Source of the DNA: Winogradskyella ludwigii
Lineage (GTDB): Bacteria > Bacteroidota > Bacteroidia > Flavobacteriales > Flavobacteriaceae
Direction: 5' to 3'
Length of the DNA: 64,000 nucleotides
Assembly (NCBI RefSeq): GCF_013403985.1
Contig: NZ_JABFDF010000001.1
Span: 744,001 to 808,000, forward strand
Below, piece after piece: positions 7,611 through 17,629 of this stretch. The notes beneath the pieces are model-generated. The model had not been told where the DNA came from, searched no databases, and was given only the letters and a program-made list of their open reading frames with translations. The position numbers were made by a program, and so were the translations under genes. Numbering within the stretch: the first letter of the stretch is position 1; each line of letters begins with the position of its first letter.

Positions 7611-10508
7611 ATGAAAACAATCTTAAATGCTTTACTATTCTGTCTCATTATTCTGCCAGCAACCTTGATGGCACAATCTACTGTTACAGGTAGTGTTACA
7701 GATAAAGCAAACGCCATGCCTCTACCTGGTGTAAATGTAATTATTAAAGGTACTTCCAGAGGAACCTCTACGGATTTTGATGGTAAATATTCCATAGAAC
7801 TAAGTGAAGGTGAAGTTTTAATGTTCTCTTATGTTGGTTACACCACACAAGAGATTAAATTTACTGGTCAATCTACTATTGACGTGGCCATAGAAGAAGA
7901 TGCAGCTCAATTAGATGAAGTTGTACTTATTGGTTACGGATCTACGACAAAACAAGATGCAACAGGTGCCGTTGAAAAAGTAGGCGACGAAGAGTTTAAT
8001 CGTGGTGCTATTGTAGCTCCTCAACAACTTATTTCTGGTAAAGCTGCTGGTGTACGTGTAACATCAAGTGGTGGTGGCGCCGGTGAAGGTGGTGAAATTA
8101 GAATTCGTGGTGGTGCTTCTTTATCTGCTAGAAATGACCCTCTTATTGTAATTGACGGTTTACCTATTGATCAAAGAGGTGGTGCACAGGGTAGTAGAAA
8201 TGCATTGAATGCTATTAACCCAGCAGACATTGAGGATTTTGTTGTCTTAAAAGATGCCTCTGCAACAGCTATTTATGGATCTAGAGCTTCTAACGGTGTC
8301 ATCTTAATCACCACTAAAAAAGGTAGTGCGAATCAACCTCTTAAAATTGAGTACGGTTTACAAGCTTCTACTAGACGTGTTACAAATACAGTTGATGTAT
8401 TAACAGCATCAGAATACAGAGCTTTAGCGTCAAACCCTAGCTTTGATTCTTCTACTTTAGGAAACGCAAGCACAAATTGGCAAGACAAAATCTATACTAC
8501 AGGTACAGGTGCTATACATAATGTAACAGTATCTAAAGGTTATGAGCACTCTAATTTCCGTGTTAACTTTAACCATGCATCACAAGAAGGCGCACTTAAT
8601 GACCTTTATGAAAGAAACGGTGTAAATGCATCTTTTGTTCAACGATTATTAGATAACGATTTAAAATTGACGTTCGTAGGAAAAGCAATTCAAGATGAAT
8701 ATGCTTATGCTAACTCTGGAGCTATTGGTGCTGCAATTCAGTTTGACCCAACACAATCTGTTAGGGATGAAAATGGAAATTTCACACAATATGGTACAAC
8801 AGCTAACTTAGCACCTGTTAACCCATTATTTCTATTGGAAAATTATGAAGATAGACAAACGATACAACGTGTGATCGCTAACTTTAATATCGATTATAAA
8901 ATTCCGTTTTTAGAAGGTCTACGTTTTAATTTAAACGCAGGTATTGATTACGCTGAAAATGATGGCCACAAATTTATAGCTGCAAACCCTAATAGTCTAG
9001 GGGCATTTAACACTAGAGAAGTATCAAATGGTTTAAATAGAAATACATCTTTAGATTTCTACTTAAACTATAAGAAAGAGATAACATCTATCAATACAAA
9101 AGTTGATCTTACTGCAGGACATGCTTTTCAAGAATTTTATATAGAAAGCTTTTTTGATAGAACTACAAATACTAATACTACACAAATAGACATTAATAGA
9201 AACGCTTTAGAATCTTATTTTGCAAGAGCTAGTTTTGATATCGCTGATAAATATTTAATTTCTGCAAGTTTTAGAAGAGATGGTTCTTCTCGTTTTAGTG
9301 AAGATAACCGTGTTGGATATTTCCCAGGAGTTTCTTTAGGTTGGAAATTAATGAATGAAAGTTTCCTTGAAGATTCTTTCTTTTCAAATTTAAAATTGAG
9401 AGCTGGTTGGGGAGTTACTGGTCAGCAAGAGGTAGGAGATAATTACGGATACTTAGGTACCTATACACCTTCTAGAAATGACGCTGCTAATATACAAATA
9501 GGAACAACACCAACTGGTGAACCTATTTTTATATCAACTTTACGTCCTGAAGGATTTGATGAAAACTTAAAATGGGAAGAAACGACTCAATATAATCTAG
9601 CTTTAGATTTTGGATTCTTTAATAACAGACTTACAGGTACTATTGACGGTTACTATAGAGAAACTGAAGATTTACTATCTAGTGTACCAGTCCCTGCAGG
9701 TGCTAACTTAACAGATATTCTTTTAACAAACGTTGGTTCTGTAACAAGCAAAGGTTTAGAATTATCTTTTAATGGAGTTATTTTCCAAAAAGAAAATTTT
9801 GGATGGGATACAAATTTTAATATCACATTTCAACAACAAGAAATCACTTCACTTAGTTTAAATGACGATCCTGATTATGTTATACCAACAGGAGGTATTA
9901 GTGGTGGTGTTGGTAATCAAATTCAAATATTAAAACCTGGCTATGATCCAACTACATTTTTCGTATTCCGTCAAGTTTATGATAGTGAAGGAAACCCTAT
10001 TGAAGGTGCTTACGTAGATATTAACGGAGACAACCAAATTACAGAAGCTGATAGACAAGCTTATAAAAAAGCTACACCTGATGCATTTATTGGTTTCACC
10101 AATAACTTTAGATATAAGAATCTAGATTTAAACTTCACTTTTAGAGGTAGTTTTGGAAACTATGTTTACAATAACAGTGCTTCTGATCGCGGTAATGCTA
10201 ACGCTGTAATAAATCAACCTAGTTACCAAGGTAATGCTCATGCTAGTTTCCTAGACACTGGTTTTACAAGTCAAAATTTATTTTCAGACTTATATATCCA
10301 ACGAGCAGATTTTGTAAGATTAGATAATGTGTCTATAGGTTATACTATTCCTTTTGAAAAAATGACATTAAGAACATCATTAACAGCTACAAATCTGTTT
10401 GTGATTACTGAATACGACGGGTTAGATCCTGAAATTTCAAGTGGTATTGAAAACAATTTTTACCCAAGAACACGTGATATTGTTTTAGGCTTAAACTTTT
10501 CTTTCTAA
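7611..10508 (+). CDS. susC: SusC/RagA-family TonB-dependent outer-membrane transporter
   Basis: A 965-residue outer-membrane porin-like transporter that imports maltodextrins with energy from TonB. A signal peptide ending LPATLMAQ is followed by a carboxypeptidase-regulatory-like domain (TVTGSVTDKANAMPLPGVNV), the GYGSTTKQD region and the plug domain with GGEIRIRGGASL and DPLIVIDG. A large beta-barrel ends with the aromatic C-terminal strand LGLNFSF. SusD follows after 6 bases, so the pair is co-transcribed. The substrate is inferred from the flanking GH13 and GH65 enzymes. The leader contains the LacI-type operator and the 17-base repeat. Confidence 0.96.
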   Translation: MKTILNALLFCLIILPATLMAQSTVTGSVTDKANAMPLPGVNVIIKGTSRGTSTDFDGKYSIELSEGEVLMFSYVGYTTQEIKFTGQSTIDVAIEEDAAQLDEVVLIGYGSTTKQDATGAVEKVGDEEFNRGAIVAPQQLISGKAAGVRVTSSGGGAGEGGEIRIRGGASLSARNDPLIVIDGLPIDQRGGAQGSRNALNAINPADIEDFVVLKDASATAIYGSRASNGVILITTKKGSANQPLKIEYGLQASTRRVTNTVDVLTASEYRALASNPSFDSSTLGNASTNWQDKIYTTGTGAIHNVTVSKGYEHSNFRVNFNHASQEGALNDLYERNGVNASFVQRLLDNDLKLTFVGKAIQDEYAYANSGAIGAAIQFDPTQSVRDENGNFTQYGTTANLAPVNPLFLLENYEDRQTIQRVIANFNIDYKIPFLEGLRFNLNAGIDYAENDGHKFIAANPNSLGAFNTREVSNGLNRNTSLDFYLNYKKEITSINTKVDLTAGHAFQEFYIESFFDRTTNTNTTQIDINRNALESYFARASFDIADKYLISASFRRDGSSRFSEDNRVGYFPGVSLGWKLMNESFLEDSFFSNLKLRAGWGVTGQQEVGDNYGYLGTYTPSRNDAANIQIGTTPTGEPIFISTLRPEGFDENLKWEETTQYNLALDFGFFNNRLTGTIDGYYRETEDLLSSVPVPAGANLTDILLTNVGSVTSKGLELSFNGVIFQKENFGWDTNFNITFQQQEITSLSLNDDPDYVIPTGGISGGVGNQIQILKPGYDPTTFFVFRQVYDSEGNPIEGAYVDINGDNQITEADRQAYKKATPDAFIGFTNNFRYKNLDLNFTFRGSFGNYVYNNSASDRGNANAVINQPSYQGNAHASFLDTGFTSQNLFSDLYIQRADFVRLDNVSIGYTIPFEKMTLRTSLTATNLFVITEYDGLDPEISSGIENNFYPRTRDIVLGLNFSF

Positions 10509-10514
10509 AAAAAA

Positions 10515-12155
10515 ATGAAAAATAATTATATAAACAACAAAGCTATGATGTTAAGAACAATTAAAAGTATTTTAGTTGTCTTCACTCTTGCACTTTTTGT
10601 GCAATCTTGTGAAGAACGATTAGACTTACAACCAGAAGACAGCCGTCTTACTGGAGAAGCAGCTTTTGAAGATCCAGAATCTTACGAACAATTTCTAGCG
10701 AAAATTTACGCTGGTATTTCATTAAGTGGACAAGAAGGTCCTGCAGGTGCAGCAGATTTAGCTGGATTAGACGAAGGGTTTTCAAACTACTTAAGATTGT
10801 ATTGGAAAATGCAAGAGCTAACCACGGACGAAGCTCTTATTTCTTGGAACGATGGTACGATTCAAGATTTACACGGACAACAATGGACTGCTGGTAATGA
10901 ATTCATTAGAACTATGTATAGTCGTTTAATGTATCAAGTAGCATTAACAAATGAGTTTTTACGTCAAACTACGGATAGTAAATTAAACGACAGAGGTGTT
11001 AGTAATGAACTGCAAGCAGAGATTCAAACTTATAGAGCAGAAGTTCGTTTTATGAGAGCTCTTACCTATTGGCACGCTATGGATTTATATGCAAATCCTC
11101 CTTTTATAACTGAAAACGATCCTATTGGTGCATTTTTACCTCCTCAAATTCAAAGAGCAGATTTATTTGAATATGTAGAGTCTGAATTGTTAGACATCTT
11201 AGATGATTTACCAGAACCAAATGCAGATCCTATTGTATATTACGGTAGAGCAGATAGAGCTGCTGCATGGATGGTACTTGCTAAAATTTACCTTAATGCA
11301 GAAGTATATACTGGAACACCACGTTATGCAGATGTTATAACTTATACTAATAATATTATTGATGCAGGTTACTCAATTCCAAACATACCTTATGCTTATT
11401 CATTTTTAGCAGATAACGATTCTAACGGAGCTCAAAACGAAGTTATATTCACAATTCCTTATGATGGCCTTAGAACTCAGGTTTTTGGAGGAATGACATT
11501 TATAACACATGCAGCTGTTGGTGGATCTATGGATCCTGTAGATTTTGGAATTAACGGTGGTTGGGCTGGTATTAGAACAACACCTACATTAGTTGAACAA
11601 TTTCCTGGTGAAGAAAATTCTAATGATGGTAGAGAGTTATTCTATACTGATGGTCAAAACAAAGATATTGCAGACGTAAGTACTTTTACAGAAGGTTTCG
11701 CTATATCAAAATACAAAAACGTAGATATTAATGGTAATCCTGGTTCAGATAGTTCTGGAGACCATACTGATATTGATTTCCCAATGTTTAGGTTAGGTGA
11801 TGTCTATTTAATGTATGCTGAAGCTGTACTTAGAGGTGGTGGAGGTAGCATGAGTAATGCTGTTACCTATATTAACGAACTTAGAGGCCGTGCTTATGGT
11901 GATACTAGTGGAAATATAACAACTACAGACTTAGATTTAGATTTCATTCTAAGTGAGCGCTCTAGAGAATTATATTGGGAAGCTCATAGAAGAACCGATT
12001 TAATCAGATTCAACCAATTTTCTAGTAACGGAATTTGGCAATGGAAAGGTGGTATACAGCAAGGTACAACTACAGATTCTTTTAGAGATGTAATGCCAAT
12101 ACCTGCAACAGATTTAGGGATCAACACCAACTTAGAACAAAACACAGGATACTAA
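10515..12155 (+). CDS. susD: SusD/RagB-family starch-binding lipoprotein
   Basis: A 546-residue surface lipoprotein that forms the lid of the SusC channel and captures glycans. The signal ends at FVQSCEERLDLQPED, with the lipidated Cys about residue 32 from the first ATG. Helical TPR-like repeats and the C-terminal RagB/SusD region (SERSRELYWEAHRRTDLIRF) follow. The first ATG lies 6 bases after susC. Translation could instead begin at the Met codons at 10545 or 10548 (MMLRTIKS), which would give a more ordinary signal peptide length. Its partner is the adjacent SusC and its likely ligand is starch or maltodextrin. Confidence 0.94.
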   Translation: MKNNYINNKAMMLRTIKSILVVFTLALFVQSCEERLDLQPEDSRLTGEAAFEDPESYEQFLAKIYAGISLSGQEGPAGAADLAGLDEGFSNYLRLYWKMQELTTDEALISWNDGTIQDLHGQQWTAGNEFIRTMYSRLMYQVALTNEFLRQTTDSKLNDRGVSNELQAEIQTYRAEVRFMRALTYWHAMDLYANPPFITENDPIGAFLPPQIQRADLFEYVESELLDILDDLPEPNADPIVYYGRADRAAAWMVLAKIYLNAEVYTGTPRYADVITYTNNIIDAGYSIPNIPYAYSFLADNDSNGAQNEVIFTIPYDGLRTQVFGGMTFITHAAVGGSMDPVDFGINGGWAGIRTTPTLVEQFPGEENSNDGRELFYTDGQNKDIADVSTFTEGFAISKYKNVDINGNPGSDSSGDHTDIDFPMFRLGDVYLMYAEAVLRGGGGSMSNAVTYINELRGRAYGDTSGNITTTDLDLDFILSERSRELYWEAHRRTDLIRFNQFSSNGIWQWKGGIQQGTTTDSFRDVMPIPATDLGINTNLEQNTGY

Positions 12156-12173
12156 TTAACAACAACAATAAAT

Positions 12174-13484
12174 ATGAAAAAATTATCAATTTTAGGCCTT
12201 TTCATCTTTGCCTTAATAAGTTTTAATAGTTGTGAAACGGAAGATGACATTGTCTTCACAACACAAACAGCTGAAGGATTTGTATTTACAAATTCAATTA
12301 TAGATTCTTATGTACTTACAGCAAGTACTTCAAGCAATCTAGGTGAGAGATTCACATGGGCAAGTGCAGATTTTGGTGTATCAACAAATACATCTTACGA
12401 ATTACAAAGCTCTATAACAGGTGATTTCACAGATGCTGCTATTGTTAACACAACCACAGGCAACGAAATCGCAATGACTATTGGTCAGATGATGAGTGTT
12501 GCAACTGAAGCAGGTTTAGATAATGATCCTGATTCAGCAGAACCAAATACAGGTTCTTTTTCAGTAAGAGTAAGAGCGCTTACAGGAGATACAGGTGGAG
12601 CTGACGATGTATTTTCTAATGTTTTAGTTATTAATGTAGAATTATTAGAAGGAGGCGGATCTGGTAGTAGCGGAATTGCTTTATCTACATGGGGAATTGT
12701 TGGTTCTGGTTATAATGATTGGGGCGGAGCTGGACCTGACGGACAGTTTTACACAACTTCAGAAGCTGATGTTTATGTTGCATATGCTACACTTATTGAC
12801 GGTGAGATTAAGTTTAGAGAAAATAATGAATGGGTAAATGACTTCGGTGATGATGATGCTGATGGCACATTAGAAACTGGTGGTGCTAATATTGCAACAA
12901 CTGCAGGTACTTATAAAATAACTTTAGATATTGCAAATGCTACCTATACAATGGAAGCATATTCTTGGGGTGTTGTTGGTTCTGGTTATAATGATTGGGG
13001 CGCAACTCCGGATGCTAAATTCTATTATGATTATACAACGGATACATTTAAAGTTGATGTACAATTAATTGATGGTGAGGTTAAATTTAGATTGAATAAT
13101 GATTGGGTAACTGAATTTGGTGGAGATAATATCCCTGTTACAGCTGGTCACTATTCTATTTCTATTAATTTAAATGACAACACTTATACGCTTGAAGCAT
13201 CTGACGTTTGGGGAATTGTTGGCTCTGGTTATAATGACTGGGGAGCAACTCCTGATTTTGCTTTAACTCAGGTTCAACCAGGTGTATACTATGGTGATGT
13301 AGCAACACTACTTGATGGAGAGATTAAATTTAGACAAAATAATGATTGGGCTGCTGATTTTGGTGATACTGGAATTGATGGTACATTAGATGCAGGTGGA
13401 GATAATATTGCTGTTACTGCTGGTTTATACCGTGTACAAATGGATACCAATGCTGGTACTTATATGTTGAATAAAATTCAATAA
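12174..13484 (+). CDS. SusE/SusF-like starch-binding outer-membrane lipoprotein with three repeats
   Basis: A 436-residue lipoprotein (lipobox ISFNSCET, Cys20). Residues 25-155 look like the SusE N-terminal immunoglobulin-type domain. Three copies of a module starting W-G-(I/V)-V-G-S-G-Y-N-D-W-G follow, at about residues 173, 265 and 345. Each has the IDGEIKFR.NN.W...FGD pattern, which suggests separate starch-binding sites as in SusE and SusF. It lies 18 bases after susD, and a terminator follows it at 13511-13540. It most likely holds starch at the surface for the GH13 enzymes. Family placement is by architecture; binding is inferred. Confidence 0.88.
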   Translation: MKKLSILGLFIFALISFNSCETEDDIVFTTQTAEGFVFTNSIIDSYVLTASTSSNLGERFTWASADFGVSTNTSYELQSSITGDFTDAAIVNTTTGNEIAMTIGQMMSVATEAGLDNDPDSAEPNTGSFSVRVRALTGDTGGADDVFSNVLVINVELLEGGGSGSSGIALSTWGIVGSGYNDWGGAGPDGQFYTTSEADVYVAYATLIDGEIKFRENNEWVNDFGDDDADGTLETGGANIATTAGTYKITLDIANATYTMEAYSWGVVGSGYNDWGATPDAKFYYDYTTDTFKVDVQLIDGEVKFRLNNDWVTEFGGDNIPVTAGHYSISINLNDNTYTLEASDVWGIVGSGYNDWGATPDFALTQVQPGVYYGDVATLLDGEIKFRQNNDWAADFGDTGIDGTLDAGGDNIAVTAGLYRVQMDTNAGTYMLNKIQ

Positions 13485-13510
13485 ACAAGGGCTCAACCCT
13501 TTATAACCTA

Positions 13511-13540
13511 AAAGGGCTGATTTCCATCAGCCCTTTTTTT
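13511..13540 (+). terminator. Rho-independent terminator or attenuator after the susCDE genes
   Basis: AAAGGGCTGA pairs with TCAGCCCTTT around a short loop and is followed by a run of T. The amylase gene starts only 12 bases later, so read-through probably sets a lower level of amylase than of susCDE. Confidence 0.88.
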
Positions 13541-13551
13541 AAAAATAAATT

Positions 13552-16413
13552 ATGAAAAAAATTTACATAACACTATTGTGCATAAGTGTATCGTTTTTAG
13601 CTTTCGCACAAGTTACAATTACACCTAATCCATTTGAAGTAGACGAAAGCATTACAATTACTGTAGATATAAACAGTAGTGCTACAGATTGTAATGGACT
13701 TAGTAATCCTTCAAAAGTTTATATGCACTCTGGTGTTGGCGATGGCTCAAATGCTTTTGGTATTAGTGTCGTTGGAAACTGGGGAGAAGATGACGGCGTT
13801 GGAGAAATGACTAACCAAGGTGGTGGCATATTTAGTATTACATTGACACCTCAAACCTACTACAGTTTAACAACAGCTCAGGCTAATAATGTTATTCAAA
13901 TGGGAATGGTTTTTAGAAACGCAGCTGGAGATCAAGAAATGAAAGCCACTGGTTGTTCTGACTTTATCTTTGAAGTTGGTACATTTCAAGTGAGTTTAAC
14001 ATCCCCAACTACTGATACTGCAATTGTTTCTTCTGGAGATGATTTAAATATTACGGCAACAAATATCGGTGGTAATGCAAGTTACACATTGAGCGCAAAT
14101 GGAGCTGTAATAGACACCAATAACTCAACTAATAATTATAGTTTTGTAGATACAAACATTACTGAAAATAAAAATTACGAATTAGTAGCTGTATTAAACG
14201 GAACCACTATTACAAAAACATTTAGTGTAATGGTAGATCCAGGTTCTAACATTGGCATTATGCCTACAGATTATAAGGATGGTATTACATACATTGATGA
14301 TAACACTGCTGTTTTAGTACTTTATGCTACAGGTAAAGATTTTGTTTATGTTGCAGGAAGCTTTAACAACTGGCAACCAAATGCAACATTTGCGATGAAA
14401 AAAGATCCAACTAGAAGTAATAAATTTTGGTTAGAGCTAACAGGATTAACTCCAGGACAAATTGAAACTTACCAATACTGGGTAGTCGACAAAACTCCTA
14501 TTGCAGATTCTCCTTCATTAGTAAAAACAGCAGATCCATATTCTACTTTAGTATTATCGCCATTCGATGATCCTTATATTTCTGCAACAACCTACCCTAA
14601 CCTACCAACTTATCCAGCAGGTCAAGAGCGCGAAGTTACTGTTTTAGAAACAGGTCAAACAGCTTACAATTGGGAGGTTACTGATTTCAGTAAACCTAAA
14701 AAAGAAGATTTAGTTATTTATGAAGTATTAGTAAGAGATTTTGATGCCAACCGAAACTATCAAGATATTATAGACCGAATAGATTATTTCAAAAATTTAA
14801 ATATTAATGCTATTGAGTTAATGCCTATCATGGAATATGAAGGCAACGAAAGTTGGGGTTACAATACTTCTTTTCATATGGCATTAGATAAATTTTATGG
14901 AACAGAAGACAAACTAAAAGAACTTGTTGATGTTTGCCATCAAAATGGAATCGCTGTTATTTTAGACATTGCATTTAATCATGCTTTTGGTAGAAGTCCA
15001 ATGGTTAGAATGTGGATGAATGATCCTGAAGGTGACGGTTGGGGAGCACCAAGCTCAGACAATCCATACTTTAATGAAGTAGCACTACATAGTTATAGTG
15101 TTGGTGAAGATTTTGATCACTCTAATCTAAACACGAAAAATTTTGTTAAACGTACTGTTAAGCATTGGATCGAAGAATTTAATATTGATGGTTTCCGTTG
15201 GGATTTAACTAAAGGATTCACTCAAGATTGTACTTCTGGTGATGATGGTTGTACTAATGCATACCAACAAGATAGAGTTGATGTTTTAAAAGAATATGCA
15301 GACTACTCATGGTCTTTAGATGATGATCATTATGTTATTTTTGAACATTTAGGTTCTGATAATGAAGAAAAAGAATGGGGAAATTACCGTTTAGACGAAG
15401 GTAAAGGTGTTATGATGTGGGGAAAAATGACCGAATCTTATAACGAATTAACTATGGGTCAAAGTGGAGACAAAAATATTGAGAGAATTGGTCATAAAAA
15501 TCACACCGGTTTTAATGGTCCAAGAGTTGTTGGATATCCAGAAAGTCATGATGAAGAACGTTTAATGTTTAAGAATGTAGCCTATGGAAATACAAGTAAT
15601 TCTGCACATAATGTACAAGATTTAAATATTGCATTGTCAAGAATGTCTGCTTTAGGTGCTGTATCTACAATGGTACCTGGGCCAAAAATGATTTGGCATT
15701 TTGGAGACCTTGGTATGGATAACTCTATTTTTACTTGTAACGATGGAAGTTTCAATGACGATGGCTGTAAATTAGATACTAAACCACAACCACAATGGAC
15801 AAACAATTGGTTAACAGAAGCACTTAGAGCTGAAATTTATAACGATTGGGCTAGACTACATGCTTTAAAAATTAACGAACCTGTATTTGAAGGTGATTAC
15901 AGCATTACATCTGGAAACTTTACACCTAGAATTGATATTTTTGATACATCAATTCCTAATACAGAATTAAAGAATGTAATTATTCTTGCTAATTTTGATG
16001 TTACATCTCAAACCGTTAATACTGATTTTCCATCTGGAGTTACTTCTACTTGGTACGATTTAATGGATCCATCAGGAAATACTACAGTTAGTAATTCTAC
16101 AACAACAATTACAATTCCTGCAGGTCAATTTAAAATTTTAGGAAATCAACAAGCGGAAACATTAAGTATTGATGAAGAAGTATTATTAGGATTTTCAATT
16201 TACCCAAATCCTGCTACAACAGCTTTTAATGTAAGTATAAATGTTTCTGATATTGAAATATATGATTTAACAGGAAAACTAGTAAAATCGTTTAAAGGTG
16301 ACTTTAATAGAACAGATCGTTTTGATATTTCTAGTTTAAATACAGGAATGTACATTGTTAAAGTAGCCAATAACAATAATCAAATTAAGACAACTAAGTT
16401 AGTCAAGCTTTAA
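13552..16413 (+). CDS. Secreted GH13 alpha-amylase with T9SS sorting domain
   Basis: A 953-residue secreted enzyme. The signal peptide ends FLAFAQ. Two beta-sandwich modules follow (about 20-140 and 140-230), then a CBM48-like domain (VYVAGSFNNWQPN, about 265-340) and a GH13 barrel. Conserved regions are DIAFNHAFG, GFRWDLTKGF with nucleophile Asp551, VIFEHLG with acid/base Glu598 and ESHDEER (His666, Asp667). The last ~75 residues (SIYPNPATTAFNV to KTTKLVKL) are a type A T9SS sorting domain, so the enzyme should be exported by T9SS and released or attached at the surface. It digests starch outside the cell and supplies SusCD. A terminator lies before it and another after it. Confidence 0.94.
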   Translation: MKKIYITLLCISVSFLAFAQVTITPNPFEVDESITITVDINSSATDCNGLSNPSKVYMHSGVGDGSNAFGISVVGNWGEDDGVGEMTNQGGGIFSITLTPQTYYSLTTAQANNVIQMGMVFRNAAGDQEMKATGCSDFIFEVGTFQVSLTSPTTDTAIVSSGDDLNITATNIGGNASYTLSANGAVIDTNNSTNNYSFVDTNITENKNYELVAVLNGTTITKTFSVMVDPGSNIGIMPTDYKDGITYIDDNTAVLVLYATGKDFVYVAGSFNNWQPNATFAMKKDPTRSNKFWLELTGLTPGQIETYQYWVVDKTPIADSPSLVKTADPYSTLVLSPFDDPYISATTYPNLPTYPAGQEREVTVLETGQTAYNWEVTDFSKPKKEDLVIYEVLVRDFDANRNYQDIIDRIDYFKNLNINAIELMPIMEYEGNESWGYNTSFHMALDKFYGTEDKLKELVDVCHQNGIAVILDIAFNHAFGRSPMVRMWMNDPEGDGWGAPSSDNPYFNEVALHSYSVGEDFDHSNLNTKNFVKRTVKHWIEEFNIDGFRWDLTKGFTQDCTSGDDGCTNAYQQDRVDVLKEYADYSWSLDDDHYVIFEHLGSDNEEKEWGNYRLDEGKGVMMWGKMTESYNELTMGQSGDKNIERIGHKNHTGFNGPRVVGYPESHDEERLMFKNVAYGNTSNSAHNVQDLNIALSRMSALGAVSTMVPGPKMIWHFGDLGMDNSIFTCNDGSFNDDGCKLDTKPQPQWTNNWLTEALRAEIYNDWARLHALKINEPVFEGDYSITSGNFTPRIDIFDTSIPNTELKNVIILANFDVTSQTVNTDFPSGVTSTWYDLMDPSGNTTVSNSTTTITIPAGQFKILGNQQAETLSIDEEVLLGFSIYPNPATTAFNVSINVSDIEIYDLTGKLVKSFKGDFNRTDRFDISSLNTGMYIVKVANNNNQIKTTKLVKL

Positions 16414-16434
16414 AACAAAGTCTTTTTATTAATT

Positions 16435-16464
16435 AAGAGCTTCTCTATAGAGAAGCTCTTTTTT
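16435..16464 (+). terminator. Rho-independent terminator after the amylase gene
   Basis: AAGAGCTTCTCTA pairs perfectly with TAGAGAAGCTCTT and runs into TTTTT. It ends the plus-strand starch operon 22 bases after the amylase stop. Confidence 0.92.
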
Positions 16465-16701
16465 GTTGTTAAAACTAAATGTTCTATTAGGCTTTATTAT
16501 ATTCACTAACTTAGTATGGACACTAAATAAGCGTATTAAACACAATACCATGATCACTTCCAAGATATTATTTTATAATAATTATAAAGCTACGTTAGGC
16601 CTCGAATTTTTTAATGCCGCTTTCATTGAATAGCAAATCATTCAAAAATCATGTTATTAACCTAAAAAAGAAGCTAACTTCCTAACAAGAAGTTTACAAA
16701 T

Positions 16702-16731
16702 AAAAAATGTGCTTAGTTGAGCACATTTTTT
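16702..16731 (-). terminator. Terminator of the 58-codon small ORF unit
   Basis: AAAAAATGTGC and GCACATTTTTT form a strong stem that reads as a rho-independent terminator on either strand. On the minus strand it sits 30 bases after the stop of the small ORF at 16761-16937, which suggests that ORF is a separate transcript. The remaining intergenic sequence from 16465 to 16700 shows no convincing feature. Confidence 0.8.
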
Positions 16732-16760
16732 GTAACAATAATTCTTTTTCTTTTTCAATG

Positions 16761-16937
16761 TTATACATAAAATGTATTTGTAAAAACGGTAGCCTTACTG
16801 AAAAAACCTTTCAACGTATTAAAATAAGGTGACAAACGAGATGATGAATTCGTGTTTTTACCTTCCAATTTATTAAATTCATTTGATGAATTTGATATTG
16901 GCTGCCATACTGTAGGGTTAACTGATATATTTTTCAT
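16761..16937 (-). CDS. Small hypothetical protein (58 residues)
   Basis: The frame starts at an ATG at 16937 (MKNISVNPTVWQPI) and ends at TAA 16761-16763. It is rich in Asn and Ser, has no clear hydrophobic segment and no lipobox, and ends in a hydrophobic tail (GFFSKATVFTNTFYV). A -7-like element, GAAATTTG on the minus strand at 16987-16994, lies about 50 bases before the start, and a strong terminator follows the stop. Promoter, ORF and terminator in the right order and spacing support a real gene. I do not recognise the family. A non-coding RNA over the same interval is the main alternative. Confidence 0.45.
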   Translation of the reverse strand: MKNISVNPTVWQPISNSSNEFNKLEGKNTNSSSRLSPYFNTLKGFFSKATVFTNTFYV

Positions 16938-17301
16938 AGTGTTATATTCTAAATTATCTATTCTGATATATTAAATATCTCTGGTACAAATTTCGAGATA
17001 AAAATAGAAAGCGAACACTACACTTTTATCATATATGTGTGTTATTTTAACAACATACAGTTACACTACAGCAATTAAAGTTAATATAGAATACTTTAGT
17101 GGTAATAATGTAAATAACCCAAAAAAAACACTTTTAAATATTCTTTAACTATTGTCAAAAAACTCAATCGTTTTTAGACCATTCTTCTAACAAAACTATA
17201 AACCAAACATACCAAAAACACAAATAATATTCTTTTTTACTGAATACATTTATAAACTGTGGTACTATTTTTTGAAGAGATATAGTATTCAATTTATTGT
17301 A

Positions 17302-17334
17302 TAAAAAAAAGCTAACTCGTTAAAGTTAGCTTTT
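17302..17334 (-). terminator. Terminator of tRNA-Leu
   Basis: On the minus strand AAAAGCTAAC pairs with GTTAGCTTTT and ends in eight T, 8 bases past the tRNA 3' end. The stretch between the small ORF promoter and this hairpin (17000-17300) shows nothing further that I can name. Confidence 0.85.
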
Positions 17335-17341
17335 CTGTCTG

Positions 17342-17423
17342 TACAGGCGGAGAGACTCGAACTCTCACACCTCGCGGCACTAGATCCTAAGTCTAGCGTG
17401 TCTACCAATTCCACCACGCCTGC
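17342..17423 (-). tRNA. tRNA-Leu (anticodon UAG)
   Basis: The minus strand folds into a leucine tRNA with a long variable arm. The acceptor strand GCAGGCG pairs with CGCCTGT (one G-U pair), the D arm contains TTGGTAGAC, the anticodon loop is CTTAGGA giving UAG, and the T arm contains GTTCGAGTC. CCA is not encoded. A perfect inverted repeat (TGCAT and ATGCA around CCGATAATTATCGG, 17421-17449) overlaps its 5' end and may matter for processing or transcription start. Confidence 0.95.
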
Positions 17424-17629
17424 ATTCAACCGATAATTATCGGGATGCAAATATAAACAATAGTTTGAATATACAAATATTAAATTTTATTTAATTCAAT
17501 TCAAAAAAACTTTGAAATACTCAAGATCTAAAACGCTCTAAATATTCACCTAAAGAAAACTTAAAATTATGAGCGAACTTAAATATTCCCTCTTATAATT
17601 CTTATTTTTGGTTAAAATCAAATCATATT

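Noticed and set aside
10772..15403. GACGAAGG-type matches near 10773 and 15395
   Set aside because: They are Asp-Glu codons inside the susD and amylase genes, without intergenic context or -7 boxes.
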